Source: an uncultured Lentisphaerota bacterium
GTDB taxonomy: Bacteria; Verrucomicrobiota; Lentisphaeria; Oligosphaerales; CAITYL01
DNA length: 64,000 nucleotides
Assembly (NCBI GenBank): GCA_903921725.1
Contig: CAIXRA010000005.1
Span: 46,933 to 110,932 of the forward strand
Direction of reading: 5' to 3'
This document shows, piece after piece, positions 39,218 through 47,287 of this stretch. Made by a program: the position numbers and the translations under genes. The notes under the pieces were generated by a model, which saw only the letters and a program-made list of their open reading frames with translations, was not told the origin of the DNA and made no database searches. Each line of letters opens with the position of its first letter. Position 1 is the stretch's first letter.

Positions 39218-40396
39218 ATGGAACGGCGTATTGTTGAAATACTCAGCAAACGATTCGGGGAACCGAGGCGTTTTCTTCAAGTGCTGGTCGGGCCGCGGCA
39301 GACCGGCAAGACGACTGCGGCACGCCAAGCCGTTGCCAAAACAACCCGCCCGTCACGCTTCATTTTGGCGGACGAACCGGTGTTCCATGATAATCTGTGG
39401 CTTCATCAACAATGGGAAATCTCCCGCATGCAGGCGAGAGAGCAAGGCGGCGGCATCCTCGTCATTGACGAAATTCAAAAAGTGCCGGACTGGTCGGAAA
39501 CCATCAAGCGCCTGTGGGACGAAGACTCCGCGGCGGGAATACCGCTGCAAGTCCTACTTCTGGGTAGTGCCCAATTGTTGGTGCAAAAAGGCTTGACGGA
39601 AAGTTTGGCCGGACGTTTTGAGTTGACACGGGCCACGCATTGGTCGCTTCCCGAAATGACCGAGGCGTTCGGCTGGGACTGGCAACGTTTCGTGTTCTTC
39701 GGCGGATATCCCGGTGCCGCAACTCTGGTGGCGGAAGAGGACCGCTGGCGGCGGTATGTGCGCGATTCCCTCATCGAAACCACACTGACCCGCGACATCC
39801 TGTTCCTGTCACAGGTGAACAAACCCGCGCTCCTGCGCCGCCTGTTTGAACTGGGGTGCGCCTACTCCGGGCAGGAATTATCCTACACCAAGCTACTTGG
39901 GCAGCTTCAGGATGCCGGCAATACCGTTACGCTGGCGCACTATCTTGACCTCTTCACCGCCGCCGGACTGTTGACGGGGCTGCAAAAATATTCCGCCGAC
40001 ACTGCGCGCAAGCGGGCCTCCACGCCCAAGTTCCAGGTGTTCAACAACGCTCTGATTTCCGCCCTGGCCGGCCATGACTATGCCGTCGTGCGCCAAGATC
40101 CGGAACGATGGGGCAGGCAGGTCGAAAGCGCGGTCGGCGCCCACCTGCTCAACGGCGCGACGGAGAATGGCTGGCAACTTCATTACTGGCGTGATCGTAG
40201 CGACGAAGTGGATTTTGTACTAGCCGGACAAGGCCGGGTCGCGGCGGTTGAAGTAAAAAGCGGCAGACGCGCCACCACCACCCCCGGCATGAGGCTATTT
40301 GCCGACCGCTTCAAGCCCAACCGCATGCTGCTGGTCGGCGGCGACGGCATCCCGATTGACGAATTTTTGCGAACACCGCCCCAAAGCTGGCTCTGA
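39218..40396 (+). CDS. ATP-binding protein, AAA_14/DUF4143 family
   Basis: A 392-residue ATPase of a family common in host-associated and PVC bacteria. Walker A GPRQTGKT lies at residues 25-32, Walker B is ILVIDEIQKV, and sensor-like LLGSAQLL and SLAGRFEL follow. The C-terminal DUF4143 part ends in a PD-(D/E)xK-like pattern, EVDFVL...VAAVEVKSG. The family's function is not settled; roles linked to mobile DNA or toxin-antitoxin have been suggested. The gene lies between dense repeats (38259-39098 and 40427-40633) and is probably an acquired unit. Confidence 0.9.
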   Translation: MERRIVEILSKRFGEPRRFLQVLVGPRQTGKTTAARQAVAKTTRPSRFILADEPVFHDNLWLHQQWEISRMQAREQGGGILVIDEIQKVPDWSETIKRLWDEDSAAGIPLQVLLLGSAQLLVQKGLTESLAGRFELTRATHWSLPEMTEAFGWDWQRFVFFGGYPGAATLVAEEDRWRRYVRDSLIETTLTRDILFLSQVNKPALLRRLFELGCAYSGQELSYTKLLGQLQDAGNTVTLAHYLDLFTAAGLLTGLQKYSADTARKRASTPKFQVFNNALISALAGHDYAVVRQDPERWGRQVESAVGAHLLNGATENGWQLHYWRDRSDEVDFVLAGQGRVAAVEVKSGRRATTTPGMRLFADRFKPNRMLLVGGDGIPIDEFLRTPPQSWL

Positions 40397-40426
40397 ATCG
40401 CCCGGTGCACTACGAATAGCCAGTTG

Positions 40427-40633
40427 CGCCGCCGCCGCGGCTGATAGGCGATCGGCGTTTCATGTTTCGCGTTGCTTGTTGCGCGTTGAACACGAAACCC
40501 GGAACCCGCAACTCGGAACGAACGCAAAAGAACGGCTGGAGAAATCCAGCCGTTCTTTTTTTGCGCCGGTGCGCCGGCGTCCCGCCCGGGACATGAATTG
40601 AAACGCAAAGGCGCAAAGGGTGGGGAAACACGC
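40427..40633 (+). repeat. PEP-CTERM gene tail plus terminator cassette, copy B
   Basis: Matches copy A at 38259-38485 from GCGCCGCCGCCGCGGCTGA onwards, including GTTGCTTGTTGCGCGTTGAA, the terminator and GAAACGCAAAGGCGCAAAGG. Here the arginine-rich PEP-CTERM ending (RRRRG and stop) has no gene before it; the ATPase gene ends at 40396 in other sequence. Confidence 0.8.
40531..40562 (+). terminator. Rho-independent terminator downstream of the DUF4143 gene
   Basis: AACGGCTGGA, loop GAAA, TCCAGCCGTT, then CTTTTTTT. The stem and loop are identical to those of the terminator at 38373-38402. Confidence 0.9.
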
Positions 40634-40738
40634 TCCCGTTGGGGGAATGCCTGTCGTCCCCGCCCGGCGCGGAAAAATGAAAATCAACGCCTACTCTCCG
40701 CGTCCCTGCGCCTCTGCGCGAGAAAACGCATGACGGCA

Positions 40739-40939
40739 TCAGGAGCGGCGCAGCAGGAGCAGTTGTCCGGCATGAGCGATGGCGGCGCCGGCGATGACCA
40801 GAGCAAGGAGCGTGCCGGTTGAGCGTGGGCGGCGGCTGTTCCGCCGCCGGGCGGGGCGCTGGAGGCGGATGCTCCAGTCGGTAAGAATCATGGGGGTGCA
40901 GGCTGTGGCGTTGCGCGTGGGGGGATTGTACGGCGTCAT
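40739..40939 (-). CDS. Small putative membrane protein
   Basis: A possible 66-residue protein starting MTPYNPPTRNATACTPM. It is polar, basic and proline-containing at the N-terminus (RLQRPARRRNSRRPRST) and ends in one hydrophobic helix (LLALVIAGAAIAHAGQLLLL). AAGGAG lies six or seven bases before the ATG at 40939, which supports it. There is no recognised family. It lies between repeats and could also be spurious. Confidence 0.45.
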   Translation of the reverse strand: MTPYNPPTRNATACTPMILTDWSIRLQRPARRRNSRRPRSTGTLLALVIAGAAIAHAGQLLLLRRS

Positions 40940-41097
40940 GGGAAGCTCCTTGCCGGGTTTGCGATTTTTCATTAGGGCTTTTCCTGTAAGCTAATAAAAG
41001 ATAGCCTGTTTTGCGCCGGTGTCAAATGGTGCGCGGTGGAGGGGGGGCAGGGGGGCGGGCGGCGGGGGTGGGTTCGCGCTGCGGGTTCCGCATGGTG

Positions 41098-41252
41098 CGC
41101 GGAACGGGAAGGACGGAAGGACGGAAGGAAAGGAAGAACGGAAGAACGGAAGGACGGAAGGACGGAAGGACGGAAGAACGGAAGGACGGAAGGACGGAAG
41201 GACGGAAGGACGGAAGGAAAGGAAGAACGGAAGGACGGAAGGACGGAAGGAA
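41098..41252. repeat. Polypurine 8-base tandem tract (GGAAGGAC)
   Basis: The plus strand carries well over a dozen octamer units GGACGGAA with GGAAGAAC and GGAAAGGAA variants, arranged in a higher-order pattern. The strand is almost pure purine apart from one C per unit. Open frames across it (Glu-Gly-Arg-Lys-Asp-Gly-Arg-Thr) are by-products of the repeat. A related octamer tract lies at 1746-1801. Confidence 0.95.
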
Positions 41253-41289
41253 AAGGCGGGCAGTTTAAAGCAATCCGGCGACAATGAAG

Positions 41290-41315
41290 CCTCCCCGCCC
41301 TGCGGGTCGGGGAGG
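41290..41315 (+). terminator. Terminator-like hairpin in the repeat region
   Basis: CCTCCCCG (41290-41297) pairs with CGGGGAGG (41308-41315), followed by ATAGATTTTTGTTTT. The sequence is shared, reversed, with the element at 38545-38571, so it may be part of a dispersed repeat rather than a gene terminator. Confidence 0.5.
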
Positions 41316-41334
41316 ATAGATTTTTGTTTTCTCG

Positions 41335-41470
41335 CGCTTCCTGGGGCGCTGCCCCGGGCTATGGAGTGATGCCCCGTTGGGGCGGCTTGCAGAAGGCGTT
41401 GAGCGTGGGGCGGCTTGCAGAAGGCGTTGAGCGCTGGGGCGGCTTGCGTAAAGCGTTGAACGTTGAGCGT
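41335..41470. repeat. Dispersed intergenic repeat, inverted copy with tandem units
   Basis: CCTGGGGCGCTGCCCCGGG and GATGCCCCGTTGGGGCGG are followed by three tandem units of about 28 bases of the type GGGGCGGCTTGCAGAAGGCG-TTGAGCG. The same units occur in reverse at 38690-38770. Confidence 0.85.
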
Positions 41471-41597
41471 TTCCCCACCCTTTGCGTCTTTGCGCCTTTG
41501 CGTTTCAATTCATGCGCCGGGCGGGACGCCTGCCGTCCCATCGCCGGCCAGGATGGCCGCCCTCCCGTCGTGCCGATACCGATCAACGTTCAGCCGG

Positions 41598-42752
41598 CTA
41601 TTTTTCCGGCGTGGCGGCGGCTGGCGGCATCAGGGTGAAGATGCGGCAGGGGGTGGTGCCGTCGCCGGTTTGGTGCAGGCGCGAGGTGGTGGCGTACAGC
41701 CTGCCGTCGAGGGAGAATGCAAGGGCGTGCAGCCACTGGAAGCGCGGGTCGGCGGCGGCGGTTTCCAGCTTGCCGGACTGCGTGTCGAGGCGGAGGATGG
41801 CGTTTTCCTCGACGGCGGCGAAGTAGAGCTTGCCGTCCGGGCCGAACAGGATGCCGTCGGCGACGCCGGTCCGCGCGACGAGTTCCACCGTGCCGCAGAG
41901 GTCGTCGTCGGAGAGCGCGGCGTTGCGGAGCATTTCGGTGGGGATGCGGTAGAGGGCGTGTGCGGTGAGCGCGTGGTAGTAGAGCCAGGCACCGTTGGGG
42001 GAGATGGCGAGTCCGGCGGCATGCACGTCCGGCTCCTCGCCGTCCGGCCGGAGCCAGGGCTTGCCGTTGACGGTGACGGTGACGCCTTCGCTGTGGACGG
42101 AGGGGTCGTCCTCGAGCACACGGCGGGCCTTGCCCGATTTCAGGTCCAGAATCAGGATGGCGCCCGTGCCGGCGTCCGTGATGTAGGCGGTGTTGCTGCG
42201 GTTGCTGATGCGGAAGTCGTAGAGGCGTGCGTTTTTCGGGACGGCGTCGGCTCCGAAGGGGTAGACGCGGCGGACGGATCTGTCGCGCAGGTCGAACTGC
42301 ACCAGCTTGGGCGCGCCCGCCACGACTCCACCGGCCGCCAGGGTTCCGGAATCCAGCACCCAGAGGGAATCCTCGCTATCCACGCGCACGCTTTGGGCGC
42401 AGACGAACTGCGTGCCGGCTGGCTTTCCGGGTGTCCAGGCATTCCAGGCGGCGTCCGGGTACGCCGTCGTCCTGCCGGTGACGGGGTCGAGTTCGGCCAG
42501 CGCGGCGGTCGGGGCGGCGGCTCCGCGGGGGAAGGTGACGAAGACGCGGCCTTCCGCGGAGAGCGCGATGCCGGCCCACGCCTCCGCGCTTTGGGCGAGC
42601 AGCGCGAGCGGCGCCTTGGCTGGAAGCGGAAGCGCGGCCGGGAACGGTTCCGTGCCGCTGCCGGCATGCCGGCAGCCGGCGGCGAGTGCGCCGCCGGCGA
42701 GAAGGAGGAAGGCGGTGCGGAATGAACGGAGGATGGAGGGCCGGATGCTCAT
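41598..42752 (-). CDS. Lipoprotein with royal-jelly/SMP-30-like beta-propeller
   Basis: A 384-residue protein with a lipoprotein signal (FLLLAGGALAAG then Cys27) and a six-bladed beta-propeller of the major royal jelly/yellow type: GRVFVTFPRG, DSEDSLWVLDSG, YITDAGTGAILILDL, HAAGLAISPNGAWLYYHAL and FGPDGKLYFAAVEENAI. Bacterial members are thought to be secreted sugar-acid or lactone enzymes or binding proteins; no catalytic role is assigned. A MITE-like element ends only 17 bases before the start codon, so its promoter may come from that element. No clear Shine-Dalgarno is seen. Confidence 0.85.
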   Translation of the reverse strand: MSIRPSILRSFRTAFLLLAGGALAAGCRHAGSGTEPFPAALPLPAKAPLALLAQSAEAWAGIALSAEGRVFVTFPRGAAAPTAALAELDPVTGRTTAYPDAAWNAWTPGKPAGTQFVCAQSVRVDSEDSLWVLDSGTLAAGGVVAGAPKLVQFDLRDRSVRRVYPFGADAVPKNARLYDFRISNRSNTAYITDAGTGAILILDLKSGKARRVLEDDPSVHSEGVTVTVNGKPWLRPDGEEPDVHAAGLAISPNGAWLYYHALTAHALYRIPTEMLRNAALSDDDLCGTVELVARTGVADGILFGPDGKLYFAAVEENAILRLDTQSGKLETAAADPRFQWLHALAFSLDGRLYATTSRLHQTGDGTTPCRIFTLMPPAAATPEK

Positions 42753-42769
42753 GGTGAAATCGGTCCGTA

Positions 42770-42941
42770 AGTGCTTATCCGTGAATTAAAAATGCCGCGA
42801 CCCCGGAGGGCTGCCATCCTTTTGGGCCGCTTTTTCCAATGTTCATCCGTTACATCTCCCGACATGCGCCTCCTTCACATCGAAAAAATCGACTCAAAAT
42901 GATTGGCAGCAGACGGTATTTTTAATGCACGGATAAGCACT
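42770..42941. mobile_element. MITE-like element with 28-base inverted termini
   Basis: The ends AGTGCTTATCCGTG..., 42770-42797, and its inverted mate 42914-42941 match at 26 of 28 positions. The inside (116 bases) codes for nothing. Size and structure fit a miniature inverted-repeat element, but no target duplication was seen. The element lies in the gap between the propeller lipoprotein and the phosphatase, which has no other gene (42753-43170). Confidence 0.7.
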
Positions 42942-43170
42942 GAGGCTTGCGGGCTCCGCACGGAGAGCCCTGTTTATTGTTGCATCATAGTAACGTGGAA
43001 AGAGTGAAAAATCAACCGTCTTCGGAGGTGGCTTCAATTTTTGGCGGGCGGCGGCACGCCCCAATTCTTCCGCCCGGCCATTTGTCGAACGGCTGTTTTA
43101 CTTGTACATTGTCCGGCATCAAGGGAGTTCATCGGCATCATGGAGCGTGGAAAGCGGAGGAGGGTGGACG

Positions 43171-43840
43171 ATGAGAAGGCGGATCTGCGTGCTGCTGGTG
43201 CTGGTCGTGGTGGGGCTGGGCTCCATCCCGGGTGTTGACGGCGGCCGAGGCCGCGGCTCCGGCTCCCGCCGCGCCGCCGTCGGGACAGCGCAACCCGGCA
43301 TGGGCCGTGGCCGTGCAGGCGGACGGCCTGTCGAACTTCCACAAGGTCGCCGACGGCATCTACCGCTGCGCACAGCCGGGGGCCGCCGGGTTCCGGAGCG
43401 CGGAGAAGCTTGGCATCAAGACCGTAATCAACCTGCGGGCGATGCACGACGACGCCGATGAGGCGAAGGGTACGGCGTTGCGCCTGCTGAGCATTCCCAT
43501 CAACACCTGGGAGATCAGGGACGAGGACGTGGTCCGGGTGATGAAGATTCTGGCGCAGAAGGAGAACGGGCCGTTCCTGATCCATTGCCAGCACGGCGCC
43601 GACCGCACCGGGCTGATGTGCGCGATGTACCGCATCCTCGTCCAGGGATGGAGCCGGGAAAAAGCGCTGGACGAGATGCAGAACGGGGGTTACGGCTTCC
43701 ACTCCATCTGGCAGAACATCGTCAAGTATGTCGGGAAGGCCGATGTGGAGGCGATGAAGAAAGCCGTGACCGCCCCGACATCCGCATCTTCCGCATCCAC
43801 CCCGCCGCCGCCGCCAGCCGTCCTGCCGAAGGCGGCCTGA
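43171..43840 (+). pseudogene. Secreted dual-specificity/tyrosine phosphatase, apparent frameshift after the signal peptide
   Basis: A strong ribosome site (GGAGGAGGG) precedes the ATG at 43171, which opens a signal peptide MRRRICVLLVLVVVGLGSIP. The phosphatase domain follows in the next frame from about 43232: YRCAQPGAAGF, TVINLR, then the active-site loop HCQHGADRTG, the P-loop Cys-x5-Arg of cysteine phosphatases. Removing one G of the CCCGGG at 43227-43232 joins the two frames into one secreted protein of about 222 residues. The gene may be broken, the base may be an assembly error, or a short cytoplasmic form may start at GTG 43232. Confidence 0.75.
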
Positions 43841-43936
43841 AACACAAGCCCATGACGCGCAGCGGGGCTTGGGTTCGCAGGCGCAAGGAGAAGGGAATCA
43901 GGCGCCGAAGCGGGAAGTCCGGCTTCCCGCCGGGGG

Positions 43937-45847
43937 TCAGCGTTTCCCACAGACGAGGGTGCGCTTGCCATCCCAGGAGACGGCCTCGATCCGTGTGGAG
44001 TCTTCGGGGTAAGGGACCTTCGTGGAACTGTTGCCGGCGGAGCCGGTGCCGACCATGGTGACCCTGACGAGCCCGGCACCCTTGTAGGTTTCGAAGACAG
44101 TGACGTTTTTCCAGATGCCGTGCGCGACGGTGCGCGAGTTCCCCTCGCCGGAGACGCCGGCGTTCACAGTCCCGGTCACGGGGGCGCTGTTCTTGTACGC
44201 GTTCACGCTGTTGGCGCTGATGTAGTGGATGACGCTGCTCGCGGGTTTCGGATAGCGCTTGGCGTAGGCGATGAGGGCGTCGCACTCCTCTTTGGTGATG
44301 GTCAGCTGGCCGCGTGAGTAGTCGTCCAGATTTTTGTCGATCGGTTTGAGCATGCCGGCTGCGACGAAGAAGCCGGTGAGATCCTGCTTTGCGACGTCGC
44401 AGGCGTTCTTCATGAAGTTGAGCTGGAGCTGGCCGTTGCCCAGGCCGCGTTCATCGGTCTTGCGCACAATCTGGAAGATGTCCGCGTAGAAGGTCGGATT
44501 TCCTTTTCCCGCGGCGGTGAAATAGAGCTGGAGCTGCCAAAGGGGGCAGAGCTTCACGAAGTGGTCGCCGCCGTTTTCGTAGCCCTGCATCTTGTCGGGG
44601 CCCTTCTGGCAGAGCCACTGCTCGCCGTGGACGACCGCGGCGTTGAGGTAGGCGTTGAAGCGCCCGCCCGCCACGTTGCCGTCGCCGCCGTTGATGCGTT
44701 CGTGCTCGAGACGCATGTCCTTGGGATTGAGGAGGTAGTTCACCCAGGAGGAGAAGATGTTGTTGGTGACCTCGGTGGTGGAGACCCACATCATGCCGCG
44801 GCGCACCTGGTTGACGTGTCCAAACTCGTGGGCGATCCCCCAGGATTCCATGGGGACTTTGTCGGGGTTGGCGAGGCCGCCCATGGTTCCGTAATGGAAG
44901 GCGGCACCCATCCCGTCCGCATGCATGTAGCCGTTCCAAATAACGCGGCCGAACATGCGGTTCTTCGGCTGGAGGTTGTACTTGACCAGCCCCATCAGCT
45001 CCTGCTCGGAATGGATGATGGTGTCGTAGGCGTTGATCAGTTCGCGCCCGCGGTCCGGGCAGAACTTGCGCAGTTCGCGCACGGAGAAGGCCAGCTGGAC
45101 GTACTTCCCGCGGATGTCCATGATCTCGCAGGCTGGGTTTTCAAGGAGTTTTTTCCAGTCAGCGTTTGTGTTGACCACCGAATCGAAGAGGCCATTCACC
45201 CGGCCGGAGGGGATGTTGATCCTGATCTTGGGCGCCTTCTGGTAATTTTCCGTGAAATAGCTGATGTAGCCGAGCCCCCGGTTCTTCAGCTTGATCAGGT
45301 TGACTCCCTCGCGCAGCGGATAGCTGCTGTCCGCCCCGCCGCGGCCGAAGTCGTGCACGCGCAACTCCACCTTCTCCCCTCGCGGGCTGTCCATGAAGAG
45401 GACCGCGGTCTCGTCCGCCTCGAAAAAGATGCCGGTCGGATTTTCAAAGCGGGAGTAGGTGCTGGTCTTGAGCCGCCGCGCCAGCGAATCGACGGGCTCG
45501 TACGGCTCGTAGGTGCGGAAGCGGCTCTTGAGGTCGTACCCGCCTTGGAGCATGAGCGTGGCCAGTTCTTTCAGGAAGGGGTCGGCCGTCTTCTGCACCT
45601 GGGCGGCGGTCATGCCGGGCCGTAGCCGGGAGAAGGACGCGTCGGCGAACAGTGGCTTCGCCTCGGGTGCCGAGAAGGACGCTTCCGTCGGCACGGCGGT
45701 CAGGCGTCCCGCCGCCGCCGGGGCCGCCTGGGTCTGGGCGTGCGCGGCGGCGGCGTGAAGGAGAAGCGCGGCGGCGGTCGCGGACAGAAGACGGCCCGTT
45801 GCGCCGGTGCGCCGGAAGATTCCGGCTGCGCGGATTGCAGAAAGCAT
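43937..45847 (-). CDS. Secreted M60-like zinc metallopeptidase
   Basis: A 636-residue protein with a long signal peptide (FRRTGATGRLLSATAAALLL...AHA). The zinc site is His340-Glu341-x-x-His344 in SWGIAHEFGHVNQ, and Glu359 in STTEVTNN is the likely third ligand, matching the gluzincin pattern of peptidase family M60 (enhancin/SslE/mucin-degrading group). The part at about 150-300 looks like the usual beta-sandwich preceding the peptidase. Family members cut O-glycosylated mucin-type proteins. With the GH29 fucosidase this suggests host or environmental glycoprotein use. Confidence 0.87.
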   Translation of the reverse strand: MLSAIRAAGIFRRTGATGRLLSATAAALLLHAAAAHAQTQAAPAAAGRLTAVPTEASFSAPEAKPLFADASFSRLRPGMTAAQVQKTADPFLKELATLMLQGGYDLKSRFRTYEPYEPVDSLARRLKTSTYSRFENPTGIFFEADETAVLFMDSPRGEKVELRVHDFGRGGADSSYPLREGVNLIKLKNRGLGYISYFTENYQKAPKIRINIPSGRVNGLFDSVVNTNADWKKLLENPACEIMDIRGKYVQLAFSVRELRKFCPDRGRELINAYDTIIHSEQELMGLVKYNLQPKNRMFGRVIWNGYMHADGMGAAFHYGTMGGLANPDKVPMESWGIAHEFGHVNQVRRGMMWVSTTEVTNNIFSSWVNYLLNPKDMRLEHERINGGDGNVAGGRFNAYLNAAVVHGEQWLCQKGPDKMQGYENGGDHFVKLCPLWQLQLYFTAAGKGNPTFYADIFQIVRKTDERGLGNGQLQLNFMKNACDVAKQDLTGFFVAAGMLKPIDKNLDDYSRGQLTITKEECDALIAYAKRYPKPASSVIHYISANSVNAYKNSAPVTGTVNAGVSGEGNSRTVAHGIWKNVTVFETYKGAGLVRVTMVGTGSAGNSSTKVPYPEDSTRIEAVSWDGKRTLVCGKR

Positions 45848-46088
45848 GTGGATTCCCCCTGGATTTCAGAGTTGGACACCGTCCGTCGCGGTCTGGTTGC
45901 GGATCGCAGGCATTTTTCCCGCGGAGGCGCGGAGCGTACATAGGAAGTTTTTTTGACCACATCATTTCATAAAATGAGCACAAAATAAGGGCGACCGACA
46001 AGGGGGGGGGGATGCAGCTGCGGCAGTATCTGCCGCGACAGGAATCGGGTTCAAGCATGCCATGCCGGGATGCCGTACAATTCTTATC
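45848..46088. other. Intergenic region with a ten-G run
   Basis: Separates the M60-like gene from the next minus-strand gene. It contains an AT-rich stretch (about 45945-45990) that is the probable M60 promoter zone and a G10 tract at 46002-46011. No gene is supported. Confidence 0.5.
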
Positions 46089-46658
46089 TTATTCTGGATT
46101 CCAATCCATCCACATCACGTTTGTAACATGTATTGGCTTTGAGGAATGGATTCGTATATCAACAATACCCCGTCCCCACGGAATGTCAGTAAAGGAAGTT
46201 CTTGCGCTATTACCAGAATGTCCAAAATGATTTCGTTTATATTCTACACCTTTTGAATCTACGGCCGTAACTGAAATGTCAACAATAGATCCATTGTTTA
46301 GCGCAATGCCTACCAGGTCATCAGTTAGATCCCATTCTTCTTTTATGTCAATAAGCAAATCACCTTCACTGCGATATCTCCTCAAATGAGGTGAGCATTC
46401 GATTTCAAGATCGTGAATGCGGTCAATCGTTGCATAACCAGAATAAATGGTTCTGCTGTTTGCGATAGGAAGTTTGAAATAAACATACATTCCAGCCAAA
46501 ACTAAAATCGATATAATAACCGGACCGGTCAACGCCATTATAAGCACGGCATTCTTTCTTTTTGGCGTGTCGGATGGCGCGGCATGTGCATGATCAAGCA
46601 CGGAAGAAAGAGGAGGGGGGAGGGGACAATCCGAATGGGTTTTGTTGTTATCGCTCAT
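46089..46658 (-). CDS. Hypothetical membrane-anchored protein, AT-richer than its neighbours
   Basis: A 189-residue protein. The N-terminus is polar and proline-containing (about 35 residues), then KRKNAVLIMALTG starts a single membrane helix (about 38-62), and the rest would be outside (YSGYATIDRIHDLEIECSP ... IVDIRIHSSKPIHVTNVMW). GGAGAGG precedes the ATG by eight bases. I do not recognise the family. Codon use is visibly richer in A/T than in the flanking genes, which suggests recent acquisition. Confidence 0.7.
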   Translation of the reverse strand: MSDNNKTHSDCPLPPPLSSVLDHAHAAPSDTPKRKNAVLIMALTGPVIISILVLAGMYVYFKLPIANSRTIYSGYATIDRIHDLEIECSPHLRRYRSEGDLLIDIKEEWDLTDDLVGIALNNGSIVDISVTAVDSKGVEYKRNHFGHSGNSARTSFTDIPWGRGIVDIRIHSSKPIHVTNVMWMDWNPE

Positions 46659-47287
46659 TTATTTGCCTCTCCGGTGTGGGGTAAGGGTGCTGGGCGGAAC
46701 GTTATTGCGTCCGCGCCGGAAAACCCGGGGACGTTTTTGCCTGAAACCAGTCCGCGGCGGGGGGGCTTGGGGGCATACCATAACGTGCCCGCGGGCGGCA
46801 TACCATCATGCGCGGCATGCGGTGCAGGGGGAACATTCAACGTTCAACTCTCCACGCTCAAAGCGGCGGACATGAATTGAAACGCAAAGGCGCAAAGGGT
46901 CGGGGAGCGCTCAACGCTCAACGTTCAAATTGGGGCGGCGGGCGGGACGATCACACGCGTACCGGCTAAAGCCTTCACAACAAACGGAGGCACTCCCCCC
47001 TCATATAACAGTTGCATCCCTATTTTGTGCCCATTTCGTGAAATTTTGTGGTTGAATTCACCCTCCGCGCCTCTGCGTCTCCGCGCGAGAAAATGCATGG
47101 GGCTTTGCCGGAGGGGCTTGCGGGGGGGGGGGCGGAGGGGCTTGCAATCCGCGTCCGCCGTGGCATATTCTGAAACTTTGTCCCTTGGCCTCTCTGCGGG
47201 AGGAATGCGCCCATGCTGCGGTATGTGCGGGTTTTTTCTGCGGCGTGCAGCCCTTCGAAACCGATCAACAAGGAAACCGAAACCATC
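46659..47287. other. Long intergenic region upstream of rpsA
   Basis: About 630 bases. It carries dispersed-repeat words (GAATTGAAACGCAAAGGCGC at about 46874, CCGCGCCTCTGCGTCTCCGC at about 47070), two copies of GGAGGGGCTTGC around a G11 run (47122-47132), and CTCAACGCTCAACGTTCAA. The rpsA promoter should lie near its right end but was not assigned. No gene is seen. Confidence 0.55.

Noticed and set aside
41011..41369. Several open frames coding for Gly-Arg-Lys-Asp-Gly-Arg-Thr repeats
   Set aside because: They are read-through of the 8-base tandem repeat, which is open in several frames; there is no ribosome site or family.
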